The notes below the pieces were generated by a model that did no database searches, was not told the origin of the DNA, and saw nothing but the letters and a program-made list of their open reading frames with translations. Made by a program: the position numbers and the translations under genes. Positions 32,620-41,453 of a stretch of DNA of 49,777 bases are shown here, one piece after another. Positions within the stretch are counted from its first letter, which is position 1; every line of letters begins with the position of its first letter. Origin of the DNA: Actinomycetota bacterium (lineage in GTDB: Bacteria; Actinomycetota; Actinomycetes; Actinomycetales; Kineosporiaceae); assembly GCA_030837345.1 (NCBI GenBank), contig JAUPKQ010000095.1, positions 1-49,777 of the forward strand, in the 5' to 3' direction.

Positions 32620-35106
32620 TCAGGCGGCCGGGAGAGGCCAGGTGACCGGCCCCGGCCAGGTCGGCGTCCGCATGGCGTCGAACACCGTGAGCGCGCCCCG
32701 CAGCATCGTTTCGTCGTGGGTGGCCATCAGGCTGATCCGCAGCATCTCCTGGTGCCTCGGGACCGCCGGATGGGTGACCGGGTTGACGAAGACGCCGCCG
32801 GCGAGCAGACGGTGGAAGGCTGCCAGGGCGAGCAGTTCGTTGCCGCAGAACACAGGCAGGATCGCGTTGCCGTGATCGTCGACCCGGTAGCCGAGCGCGC
32901 GCAGCCCTCCCGCCAGGAAGCGGGCGCCCGCCAGCAGATGTCGGCGCCGTTCGGGCTCGGCGTCGATGAGGTCGAGGGCGGCGAGCGCCGCCGCCACGGA
33001 CGCCGGGGGCAGGCTCGCCGAGAACAGGTGCGAGCGCGTCGTGTGCCTCAGGGTGTCGATGATCTTGCGGTCGCCGGCGACGAACCCTCCGATCGACGCC
33101 AGTGACTTGCTGAGCGTCCCCATGACGAGGTCGACCTCGCCGAGCAGCCCGAAGTGCTCGGCGACCCCGCGACCGCCAGGCCCCATCACCCCGATGGCGT
33201 GGGACTCGTCGAGCAGCAACCGGGCACCGTGGGCACGGACCAGCCGGACGATCCGGGGCAGGTCGACGACCGTTCCCTCCATGCTGAACAACGAGTCGGT
33301 GACCACGAGCGTGCGACGGCCGGAGCACCCGGCGAGTTCCCCGGCGAGGGCGTCGGTGTCGGCGTGCCGGAAACGCACCAGGGTGGCTCCCGACAGCCGG
33401 GCGCCGTCGATCAGGCTGGCGTGGCACCGTTCGTCCATCACGACGACGTCGCCCTTGCGGACGAGCGCCTGCACCACCCCGACGTTGGTCTGGTATCCCG
33501 TGGAACAGAGCAGGGCGTCGTCCTTGCCGGTGAACCGGGCCAGCCGGCGGGCGAGGCCGACGTGCAGGTCGAGCGTGCCGTTGAGCATCGGAGACCCCGA
33601 ACAGCCGCTGCCGTACCGGTCGATCGCGGCCCGGGCGGCCTCCTTGACCCGTGGATGGGTGGCGAGGCCGAGGTAGGAGTTGGTGCCGAGCATGATGACG
33701 TCCCGGCCCTCATGCTTGACGACCGGCTCCTGGGCGCTCTCGAACACCGGACAGAACGGGTACAGATCCGCGATCCGAGACACGTCGGCACGGGTGTACC
33801 GACGCTGTCTGACGAACGGGTCTCGCGGGTCGCCGACGGCGTCGAGGATCCCGGCGTCCTCATCGGTCGTCGCCGTGGCGGGAGGGCGGCCGGCGAAGGT
33901 CCGGTGGTGGTTCGCCGGCTTCTCGATCCCGGTGCGGAAGAGTTCGGCGTAGGCGGCCCCGTGTTCGGGCTGCTTGAAGGCCTTGATCAGGTAGATGACC
34001 GGGTCGATGTCCGCTCCGAGCGACGTCTTGGCGTCATAGGTGGTGATCCCGAGGTTCAGGCTCTTCGCCCCTCGCTCGCACGCCACCCGGATCACCTCCA
34101 GGAGCAGGTTCGGGTAGAGCGCGTAGACGTGACGGAAGGCGTCGTCCAGGCCTTCCGCGACGCCTACGTACTCGTCGTCCCCGACGAGGCCCAGTCCGAA
34201 GGCGACGATGACGTCGTCCCGTTTGATCGCGACGACGTGGCTACGACCTGGTAGGTGTTTCGCCATCGCGGTGAAGTAGGCGGGGGTCAGCCGCTCGTGC
34301 TCGTACTCGCCGTGCCGCCGGGCGACCTGGCCCCACAGATCCGCCAGCCGCTCCGCGTGCGGAGCGTAGTCGTCGATCACCTCGACAGTGATCTCCGGGA
34401 CGTCGAACGCGACCCGGGCGCGGCGGAGGTTCTTGCGTTTCTTGTGCTTGAGGGCGGCGAGGTAGCCGTCGAGACTCGTCCACCTCAGGGCGAGCCTCGC
34501 GATCGGGAAACCGGGTGACGGGTGGTACCCCTCCCCCTCGAGCGCCCGGAATTCCGGGTACCGGTCCGCCGGGATGTCACGGATCACCCCCAGGTCCGCG
34601 TTCTCCACCCGGGCGAGTTCGTCGAGGTGACGGGCCAGCGTCCGCACGAACGCCTCGCCCAGGCCGGGGAGGGTCTCGACCGTCGTCCCGAGGGAGGCGA
34701 CATGCCCCACTTCGAGAAGCCGCACCGTCAGGAACCCCGGTCGCCACGCCTTCACCGTGGCCAGCACCTCGGGCGGATCCTGAAAGGTGAGTTTCGTCAG
34801 GTCCAGGTCCATCGCGAAGCAGTACGCGATGCCGACAGGGCTGCCACCACGGAACCCGATCAGGTAGGAGGGGCGGAGATCGTTGATACGCGACTCCTCG
34901 ACGGCGCGCAGGTGAGCGGCTTCGAGCCCGACGACCGCGGTCGGGGCCAGATCGTTCCAGGTGGCGACGGGAACGTCGTCGATCGAGGAGTACCGGACGA
35001 TCTGGATCTCGTCCGGAGGTGAACTCTCGTCGGTGCGCCGGCCATGGTCAACGACAGTCATGCGTTCGACTCTGGACGCCATCCCCACCGGGCGGAATGC
35101 GGACAC
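32620..35106 (-). CDS. Fusion: GNAT-fold acyltransferase plus serine-palmitoyltransferase-like alpha-oxoamine synthase
   Basis: 828 residues. Residues about 30-390 are a double GNAT (FemAB-like) acyltransferase, with KHKKRKNLRRAR and KSLNLGITTYDAKTSLGAD. Residues about 430-820 are a PLP enzyme of the alpha-oxoamine synthase family: YGSGCSGSPMLNGTLDLH, DERCHASLIDGARL (His562 stacks on PLP), DESHAIGVMGPGGRG and TLSKSLASIGGFVAG (Lys667, Schiff base). The SKS-xxS-xGGF form and the GSGCSGS-LNGTLDLH block are those of serine palmitoyltransferase rather than BioF, KBL or ALAS. Bacterial ceramide synthesis uses exactly these two activities as separate proteins. A bifunctional ceramide-type enzyme is inferred. 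GTG at 35106 has GGGGAGGGGGG just upstream. Confidence 0.8.
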   Translation of the reverse strand: MSAFRPVGMASRVERMTVVDHGRRTDESSPPDEIQIVRYSSIDDVPVATWNDLAPTAVVGLEAAHLRAVEESRINDLRPSYLIGFRGGSPVGIAYCFAMDLDLTKLTFQDPPEVLATVKAWRPGFLTVRLLEVGHVASLGTTVETLPGLGEAFVRTLARHLDELARVENADLGVIRDIPADRYPEFRALEGEGYHPSPGFPIARLALRWTSLDGYLAALKHKKRKNLRRARVAFDVPEITVEVIDDYAPHAERLADLWGQVARRHGEYEHERLTPAYFTAMAKHLPGRSHVVAIKRDDVIVAFGLGLVGDDEYVGVAEGLDDAFRHVYALYPNLLLEVIRVACERGAKSLNLGITTYDAKTSLGADIDPVIYLIKAFKQPEHGAAYAELFRTGIEKPANHHRTFAGRPPATATTDEDAGILDAVGDPRDPFVRQRRYTRADVSRIADLYPFCPVFESAQEPVVKHEGRDVIMLGTNSYLGLATHPRVKEAARAAIDRYGSGCSGSPMLNGTLDLHVGLARRLARFTGKDDALLCSTGYQTNVGVVQALVRKGDVVVMDERCHASLIDGARLSGATLVRFRHADTDALAGELAGCSGRRTLVVTDSLFSMEGTVVDLPRIVRLVRAHGARLLLDESHAIGVMGPGGRGVAEHFGLLGEVDLVMGTLSKSLASIGGFVAGDRKIIDTLRHTTRSHLFSASLPPASVAAALAALDLIDAEPERRRHLLAGARFLAGGLRALGYRVDDHGNAILPVFCGNELLALAAFHRLLAGGVFVNPVTHPAVPRHQEMLRISLMATHDETMLRGALTVFDAMRTPTWPGPVTWPLPAA

Positions 35107-35229
35107 CCCCCCTCCCCTGATCCAGGCACCGTCCGCCGCCGTGGTGGAGCTGCCCTCCCCCGCGGCGTCGTCGTGTCAGCGGGTTACAGCACGTTCTCAA
35201 GTCGTCGGCCGCCGGAACCGAGAAGGCCT

Positions 35230-36915
35230 ATGACCATCGGACAGCAGTCCTGGTCGCTGTTGTCCAGCGAGTTTGCGGCGCACGCAGGCCTCATCCCGGT
35301 GGTTGCAGACATCCTGATACGAAATGCGGTGATGGGCGTGTGGAGATGGACCATCGGGCGGAAGCTCATGGCCTTGTCCTCAGCTGGTCTGATTGTCGCG
35401 GCGGCCATCGCGGTGACGAGCGCGACCGGTGTCGGAACGATCCACGTCGCCGACACGCAGCGGAACGCCCTCGCCTTCGCGGAACAACGGGTCCGCCACC
35501 TGGAATCGTTGATGAACAGCATCGGCTCGACGGAGCGCGATTCCCTCCTCGCCTACGACGACCGCAGCTGGCGTGCCGCTGAGAGTCGATATTCGAAGGA
35601 CGCCGAGACAGTTCGCACAATTTGGGCGGAGTTGTCATGAACTGACCTCGACCCCGAGGTGTCAACCGAGCTCAACAACCTCAAGAAACACTACGACTCC
35701 TATCTCCGGGACGTCGCCACGATGATGCCGTTCTTCTCGACGATGAAGCCGGGAACGGAGCGGTCGGTGAACGCCGCCATCAGCGAGAGGGAGAGGGGGA
35801 AGAAGATCTCGGGGGAACTGCTCACGGTCAGGGACATGATGTCGAAAAAGGTCGCCGAGGCCGATGCCATCGTCGAATCGACCACCACCCGGGTCCAGCA
35901 GATCGTCATAGCGGTTCTGCTGGTGGGATTCCTCGTCCTCATGGCGCTGGCGACCTGGATCAGCCGGCTCATCAAGCGTCCCGTCACCGTCATGGTCAAC
36001 GCCCTGAAGGCACTCGCGCGCAAGGATCTCATCGCCGAGGTCGACATCCGGTCGGATGACGAGCTGGGGGAGATGGGACGCCTGCTCAACCAGGCCCTGA
36101 CCTCGGTCCGGGAAGCGATCGGAACGCTCGCCGAAAGCTCGACAACTCTCGCGACGTCCTCGCAACAGCTCAACGACGTCTCGGCCGAGCTCGGTAGCGC
36201 CGCGGAGGCGACCGCCGAACAGACCACCGTGGTGTCCGAGTCTGCGACGGCCGTCGCCAGCTCGGTGGAGTCGATGTCCGCGGCGACGGACCAGATGATG
36301 GCGTCGATCGGCGAGATCGCCGGTCAGGCGTCCAGGGCTTCGGACGTCGCGTCCGACGCGGTGAGAACGGCGGCGGAGACGTCCTCGGCCGTGATGCAGC
36401 TCGACCGGGCCAGCGCCGAGATCGGGGAGATCGTCAGGGTCATCACGATGATCGCCGAGCAGACGAACCTGCTGGCGCTCAACGCGACCATCGAGGCGGC
36501 CAGGGCCGGGGACGCCGGGCGAGGCTTCGCCGTGGTCGCCAGCGAGGTCAAGGACCTGGCTCAGGAGACGTCGCGGGCCACCGACGACATCACCGCGAAG
36601 ATCACCGCGATGCAGGCGACCACCTCCCACGCCACGTCGGCGATCGACCGGATCACCTCGGTGATCAATTCGATCAGTGAGAACCAGAACAGCATCGCCA
36701 GCTCGGTGGAGGAGCAGAGTTCGACCACCTCGGAGATCGGGCGCAATGTCAGCGAGGTGGCGAACGGGGCGACCCAGATGGCCTCCACCATCCACGACAT
36801 CACCGGGACGGCCGGGCGCACCTCGGACGCGGCCTCGGCGACCCGCCGCTCGTCGGAGGAACTCTCCCAGCTCGCCGACCGGGTCCACACCCTGGTCGGC
36901 CAGTTCACCTTCTGA
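35230..36915 (+). pseudogene. Methyl-accepting chemotaxis protein interrupted by one in-frame TGA
   Basis: The two halves (35230-35640 and 35659-36915) are in the same reading frame, separated only by a TGA at 35638-35640 after IWAELS; reading resumes at once as [18 protein letters not shown]. Intact it would be a 561-residue chemoreceptor: TM1 (about 47-68), periplasmic four-helix sensor, TM2 ([15 protein letters not shown]), HAMP and a signalling domain with [20 protein letters not shown], the CheA/CheW-binding tip. The stop falls in the sensor region. Start ATG 35230 after GAGAAGG. It may be a recent nonsense mutation, read-through, or sequencing error; a restart at 35659 would yield a receptor without TM1. 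Confidence 0.85.
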
Positions 36916-36967
36916 GTCAACGATCACCTCACAGACGACGTTTCCCCATCTCACCGAAGGACAGCTG

Positions 36968-38005
36968 ATGACCAGGACCGCACGAACCATCTCCCCCGGA
37001 CGGCGTGCCCTGCCGACCGTGGGAATGCTCATCGTCGCGGGCGTCCTCCAAGGGTGCGGCGGCGCCCCGTCCGGGGCCGCGTCTCAGGCCGTCGCGGTAC
37101 CGAGCGAGCAGATCCGGGTATCGGGCGCCTTCGGCAACACCAGCGACGCCTTCTGGACCACGGTGATGTGCAGCGCGAAGCAGCGGGCCAAGGAACGCGG
37201 GGTCAAGCTCACCGTGTACGAAAGCAAGGGAGCAGGCCCCGAGGAGCTGAAGAACATCGAGGAGACCCTGAAGAGCGACGCCCAGGGCCTGATCCTCAAC
37301 ACCTTCGCCCTGGATCAGAAGAAAGGTCCTGTCGCGGTCGCGGAGAAGATGTCCAAAGGGATCCCCGTGGTGACCGCCAACGACCTCCAGCCCGCGACCC
37401 AGTACCAGTCCGTCAACGTCAACCAGGACGGATCCATCGTCGTGAACCGGGCGCTCCAAGAGGTCGGCATCACCGGACTGGTGTACGTGCTCGGGGGGCT
37501 CTCCTCCTGGCCCGTCATGATGGCCAGCCGCTACCAGCCCACCCTTGACGCGATCCGGGCCAAGGCGCCCGCGGTACGGATCCTGCCCGTCGAGTACTCC
37601 GAGTTCTCCCCCGACCTCGCCGAGAAACTCCTCCGTCAGGCGATCACCAAGCACCCCGGCCTCACGATGATCATTGCCTCCAGCGGGCCGGAGTCAGAGG
37701 CCGCGGTCAAGGTGCTCCGGGATACCGGCAGGAAAGGAAAGATCAAGTTGCTGGGGTTCGACGCCGTGCCGAATGCGGTGTCAGGCCTGCGTGACGGCAC
37801 CGCCTTCGCCCTCGGGTCCCAGCCCGCGCTCGACATCGGGGCGGCCCAGGTGGACTCCGTTGCCGACTACCTGACCGCCAACCCGGACGGCGGCGCCGTG
37901 ACGGGAACCGAGAAACGACTCTTCCCGATGGTTCTGCTCACCCGCGAGAACCTCAACGATCCCGCGAGCGCGGGAAGCGTCTACTCCGCGACGTGCGCCC
38001 TCTGA
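36968..38005 (+). CDS. Sugar-type periplasmic binding lipoprotein (orphan)
   Basis: 345 residues. Signal peptide with lipobox VLQGC (Cys30), then a type I substrate-binding fold like ribose-binding protein: QIRVSGAFGNTSDAFWTTV, LILNTFALDQKKGPVAVAEK, IPVVTANDL, and KLLGFDAVPNAVSGLRDGT. No ABC permease or ATPase gene is beside it. The chemoreceptor gene ends 52 bp upstream, so the lipoprotein may present its ligand to that receptor. GAAGGA precedes ATG 36968 by about 6 nt. Ligand unknown; sugar or autoinducer-like compounds are typical of the family. Confidence 0.88.
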   Translation: MTRTARTISPGRRALPTVGMLIVAGVLQGCGGAPSGAASQAVAVPSEQIRVSGAFGNTSDAFWTTVMCSAKQRAKERGVKLTVYESKGAGPEELKNIEETLKSDAQGLILNTFALDQKKGPVAVAEKMSKGIPVVTANDLQPATQYQSVNVNQDGSIVVNRALQEVGITGLVYVLGGLSSWPVMMASRYQPTLDAIRAKAPAVRILPVEYSEFSPDLAEKLLRQAITKHPGLTMIIASSGPESEAAVKVLRDTGRKGKIKLLGFDAVPNAVSGLRDGTAFALGSQPALDIGAAQVDSVADYLTANPDGGAVTGTEKRLFPMVLLTRENLNDPASAGSVYSATCAL

Positions 38006-38079
38006 TCACCCTCTGAACCGGCGTCGCAGTCAGCAGGGGCAGGTACCACCAGGACGCCCTTGATGTGTATAGTATGCGC

Positions 38080-38361
38080 ATGGCTAGGGTCAACATCACC
38101 ATCCCTGACGAGCTCCTCAAGCATGCCCGCGAGGCAGGCCTCAACGTGTCGCGCCTGGCAGGGACGGCCCTGGCGGAAGAACTCGACCGACGCGCGAAGA
38201 TCGCGGCCCTTGACGCCTATCTGGCGGAGATGGACGCCGAGCTCGGCCCTGTCCCCGAGTCAGAGCTCCAGCAGGCCGCGGACTGGGCGGACGGACTGGC
38301 GGCCGGTCGCCCTGCCACCAAGCGCGCCGGTGGCCGGACACGTCAAGCACGGTCAGCGTGA
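38080..38361 (+). CDS. CcdA/VapB-type antitoxin
   Basis: 93 residues. The N-terminus ARVNITIPDELLKHAREAGLNVSRLAGTALAEEL is a ribbon-helix-helix DNA-binding domain like those of CcdA-family antitoxins; the C-terminus is charged and likely wraps the toxin. TATAGT at 38068-38073 lies 6 nt before the ATG at 38080, so the mRNA may be leaderless; ATG 38074 and GTG 38065 are alternatives. The stop overlaps the toxin start (GTGA). Confidence 0.85.
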   Translation: MARVNITIPDELLKHAREAGLNVSRLAGTALAEELDRRAKIAALDAYLAEMDAELGPVPESELQQAADWADGLAAGRPATKRAGGRTRQARSA

Positions 38362-38744
38362 CGCTCATCCTCGACTCCGGCGGAGTCAGCGCGCTGGCGG
38401 GGCACCGGGCCCGGCTGGCTGCCTTGCGCGACCGCGGGTTGTGGCCACCCCAGGTCCCCGCCGTCGTCCTGGCCGAGGCGCTGACCGGAGACGCCCGGCG
38501 GGACTTCCACGCCAACCGTCTGCTGCGGACCTGCCAGATCCGCGACGTCGACGAGTCCACATCCCGCGAGGCCGCCCGTTTGCGGACCGCGACCGGAAAG
38601 GCCTCAAAGATCTCCGCCGTGGACGCCGTCGTGGCCGCCTTCGCCAGCCTCTACCCCGACCCCGTCGTCCTCACCAGCGATCCTCGGGATCTGGGCGCCC
38701 TGGCCGATCAGACCGCCCGCCCCCTCACCATCGCCACGTCGTGA
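38358..38744 (+). CDS. vapC: VapC-type PIN-domain ribonuclease toxin
   Basis: 128 residues, the PIN-domain size. The four acidic active-site residues are visible: Asp6 in LILDSGG, Glu40 in VLAEALTG, Asp89 in SAVDAVVAAFA and Asp108 in TSDP. VapC toxins cleave tRNA or rRNA with Mg2+. GTG start at 38358 overlaps the antitoxin stop, so the pair is translationally coupled. The antitoxin is of CcdA-like rather than the commonest VapB class. Confidence 0.9.
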   Translation: MTLILDSGGVSALAGHRARLAALRDRGLWPPQVPAVVLAEALTGDARRDFHANRLLRTCQIRDVDESTSREAARLRTATGKASKISAVDAVVAAFASLYPDPVVLTSDPRDLGALADQTARPLTIATS

Positions 38745-38754
38745 GGATCCGGTA

Positions 38755-39183
38755 CTAGGACGTGGCCGTCGACGGATCGACGGCGCGGGTCGGCGTCACC
38801 GGTTCGCCGCAGGAGACACCACCGAGGGAGACGTCACGGCGAGAGGCCAGGATCCCGTAGACGGCCAGCAGGATCCCGAGCCAGAAACCGGACGACGGCA
38901 CGGCAAGCGCCCCGAGGGTGAACGCCACGAGAGCGAGCCAGCTCACCGGCTCCGGCACGGTGCCGGCCCGGCGCTGGATCCAGCGCAACGCGACCCCGAG
39001 CATGATCATGGGCGCCCCGAGGAAGAACAGCCAGAAGACGGCGTTGCGGCGCGCGTCCTCCCCGATGACGTTGACGTATCCGTCCCGGAGGATACCCATG
39101 ATGTCGTCGCGGGCCAGCGCACCGATCACCACGAAATGCAGGACTCCCAGAGCGATCCACAGCTCCCCGACACGTCTGTACAT
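38755..39183 (-). CDS. Small four-helix membrane protein (DUF6463-like)
   Basis: 142 residues with four hydrophobic helices: ELWIALGVLHFVVIGAL, AVFWLFFLGAPMIMLGVAL, WLALVAFTLGALAVPSSGFW and LGILLAVYGILA. The blocks ALGVLHFVVIG and FWLFFLGAPMIM match actinobacterial DUF6463-type proteins of unknown function. The ATG at 39183 follows GGAGCGG; an ATG at 39195 has no ribosome site. It is divergent from the NarL-type kinase and may belong to its regulon. Confidence 0.65.
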   Translation of the reverse strand: MYRRVGELWIALGVLHFVVIGALARDDIMGILRDGYVNVIGEDARRNAVFWLFFLGAPMIMLGVALRWIQRRAGTVPEPVSWLALVAFTLGALAVPSSGFWLGILLAVYGILASRRDVSLGGVSCGEPVTPTRAVDPSTATS

Positions 39184-39329
39184 GATCCGCTCCATCCACG
39201 ATCGGCCGCCCGGCGAGTCCGGGCCGCTCGGCGACGACGCCAGCCTGACGCGGCGTACCCGGGATCGCCGTCATCCGCCGGTGGGACCCCGGTACGACCG
39301 TGGTACGACCCCAGGGAGGACACGGCCCT

Positions 39330-40688
39330 ATGCTCACGGCTGTGAGCATCCGTTCGATCGCGGTGCGCGTGGCCGGAGTCCCCGGCACCGCCGTCGAACA
39401 GCTCCAGGCTCACCCCCGGGCCACGGACGCCCTGGTCGCGACGCTGCTGGCAGGCTTCCTTCTCCCCCAGTCCCTGGCCCTGCTGTTCGGGCTGCGGACC
39501 GACCGCGGGTGGCCGGTCGCCGTCGTGGCGGCCCTCGCCGCCGTGCACCTGACGCCGGCGTTGCGGCGGACCGCCCCCGTCACCGGGTACGGCCTCGCCT
39601 GCCTGGCCATGCTGATCCTGGTCACGGCTCCCAACGGCCGCTTCCCCCTGTCGACGGCGGCCGGTGATGTGAGGGCGTTTCCCCTGGTGTTCCTGCCGTC
39701 GAGCCTGCTCTTCCTGCCCGCCCTGAACGCGGTCGCCGTCCAGGCGCACCGCCGGGTGAGCGTCCTGGCCCTGCTGGCCGCCGTCATCGGCACCGGGCTG
39801 GCGATGGTGAGGGTCAGCCAGTCGGTGTCCGGCGCGTTCCCCGGAGTGCAGTACGAGTCCTACATCCTGCTCGCCCTCATGATCGCCATCCTGTCGGCCT
39901 GGGGCCTCGGGACGGCGCGGGTCACCCGCGCCCGGCTGGAGGCCGCCGCCCGCGCCGAGGCCGCCCGGACGGCGATCCTCGCCGAACGGTCCAGGATCGC
40001 CCGGGACATGCACGACGTCGTCGCACACTCCCTGGCCGTCGTCGTCCGGCTGGCCGAGGCGGGCGCGACCCTCACGACGACATCGCCGACGCGCGCCCAC
40101 GACATGCTCGTCACGATCGCCGACACCGGGCGGGACGCCCTGAAGGACATGCGTGGCATCGTCGGTGTCCTGCGGGATCCCGACGCCGACGCCACCACCG
40201 ACGCCGCCGGGCCACCGGCGCACGGCTCGGCTGTCCCTGGCCCGCAGCCCACGCTCGCGGAGCTGCCCGTGCTGCTGGAACGGGTCCGGACGACGGGCGT
40301 CACGGTCGTGCTGACGCAGTCGGGAACCGCCCTTCCGCTCGGCACGGCGATCCAGCTGGCGGCCTACCACGTCGTGCAGGAGGCGACGACGAACACCGTG
40401 AAGCACGTGGGTGCCGGGGCCAGGATCGACATTGACCTTGAGTGGCGCGCCGACCACCTCGTGCTCCGGGTCGAGGACGACGGCGGCAAGGACGACGACG
40501 GCGCCCCAGGCTCGTTCCTTCCCCACGACCCCTCCCCCGTGCCCGGCAGCGGGACCGGCCTGGCCGGCTTGCGCGAACGGGTCACCGCCGTCGGCGGATC
40601 ATTCCACGCGGGGCGTTGCGGCCGGGGGTTCGCCGTCCGGGCCGAGCTGCCCGCCACCACGATCCGGGCGGAGGGCGGACGACGATGA
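39330..40688 (+). CDS. NarL-type sensor histidine kinase
   Basis: 452 residues. Five or six N-terminal transmembrane helices with very short loops (about 35-190) leave no large external sensor, so it probably senses the membrane or an intramembrane signal. HisKA_3 block RIARDMHDVVAHSLAVVV (His228), then HATPase with QEATTNTVKHV (N-box) and GTGLAGLRERVTAVGG. Similar kinases (DesK/LiaS-like) respond to envelope stress or membrane state. ATG at 39330 follows AGGGAGGA. The stop overlaps the regulator's start (ATGA). Confidence 0.9.
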   Translation: MLTAVSIRSIAVRVAGVPGTAVEQLQAHPRATDALVATLLAGFLLPQSLALLFGLRTDRGWPVAVVAALAAVHLTPALRRTAPVTGYGLACLAMLILVTAPNGRFPLSTAAGDVRAFPLVFLPSSLLFLPALNAVAVQAHRRVSVLALLAAVIGTGLAMVRVSQSVSGAFPGVQYESYILLALMIAILSAWGLGTARVTRARLEAAARAEAARTAILAERSRIARDMHDVVAHSLAVVVRLAEAGATLTTTSPTRAHDMLVTIADTGRDALKDMRGIVGVLRDPDADATTDAAGPPAHGSAVPGPQPTLAELPVLLERVRTTGVTVVLTQSGTALPLGTAIQLAAYHVVQEATTNTVKHVGAGARIDIDLEWRADHLVLRVEDDGGKDDDGAPGSFLPHDPSPVPGSGTGLAGLRERVTAVGGSFHAGRCGRGFAVRAELPATTIRAEGGRR

Positions 40689-41338
40689 CGATCAGGGTCG
40701 CGCTCGTCGACGACCAGGAGCTGGTCAGGGTCGGTCTCGAAACCGTGATCGAAGCCGACGACGAGATGAAGGTCGTCGCCCAGGCCTGCGACGGGGAACA
40801 GGCGCTCGCCGTCCTGCCCCGTACCGGTGTCGACGTCGTGCTGATGGATGTCCGGATGCCCCGGATGGACGGCGTGGAGGCCACCCGGCGCCTGCGAAGC
40901 AGCCCGGGCGCCCCACGGGTGATCGTGCTGACCACCTTCGACCTCGACGAGTACGCCTACGCGGCGCTGCGGGCCGGGGCATCCGGATTCCTGCTCAAGG
41001 ACGCGACCGCCACCGAGATACTCGCCGCCATCCGCACGGTGCACGCCGGGGACGCCGTCATCGCCCCGGCAACGACCCGCAGGCTCCTCGACCACCTTGT
41101 CCAGGCCCGCACCCGCGACGCCGACCAGGACGCCGTCAGCGCCCTGACGGAGCGGGAACGCGAGGTACTCCAGGAGATCGCCACCGGCTACTCCAACCCC
41201 GAGATCGCCCGGCGCCTGTACCTCTCGGAGGCGACCGTGAAGACGCACGTCGGCCGGATCCTCGCCAAACTGGATCTCAGGGACAGGATCCAGGTCGTGA
41301 TCTTCGCCTACGACCACGGCCTGGTCCACCCCCGCTGA
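40685..41338 (+). CDS. NarL/FixJ-family response regulator
   Basis: 217 residues. Receiver with Asp9-Asp10, phospho-acceptor Asp55 in LMDVRMPRMDG, Thr in VLTTFD and Lys in FLLKDA. LuxR-type HTH at about 150-210: LTEREREVLQEIATGYSNPE and ATVKTHVGRILAKL. Partner of the overlapping kinase. Targets are unknown; the divergent membrane protein and the downstream phosphatase-aldolase genes are neighbours. Confidence 0.95.
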   Translation: MTIRVALVDDQELVRVGLETVIEADDEMKVVAQACDGEQALAVLPRTGVDVVLMDVRMPRMDGVEATRRLRSSPGAPRVIVLTTFDLDEYAYAALRAGASGFLLKDATATEILAAIRTVHAGDAVIAPATTRRLLDHLVQARTRDADQDAVSALTEREREVLQEIATGYSNPEIARRLYLSEATVKTHVGRILAKLDLRDRIQVVIFAYDHGLVHPR

Positions 41339-41453
41339 GCAGGGTCGCGAACAGGCGGCCTTCCTGCGGCAGATCAACGCTCACCCGAAGTGACGTCGAG
41401 CCCCTGGCCGGACGTCACCCGCCGCCCCGCGCGGACGGTGCATCGTTGACCCT

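Noticed and set aside
35638-35640. Selenocysteine insertion at the in-frame TGA of the chemoreceptor
   Set aside because: No stable stem-loop follows at SECIS distance and chemoreceptors have no use for selenocysteine; mutation or sequencing error is likelier.
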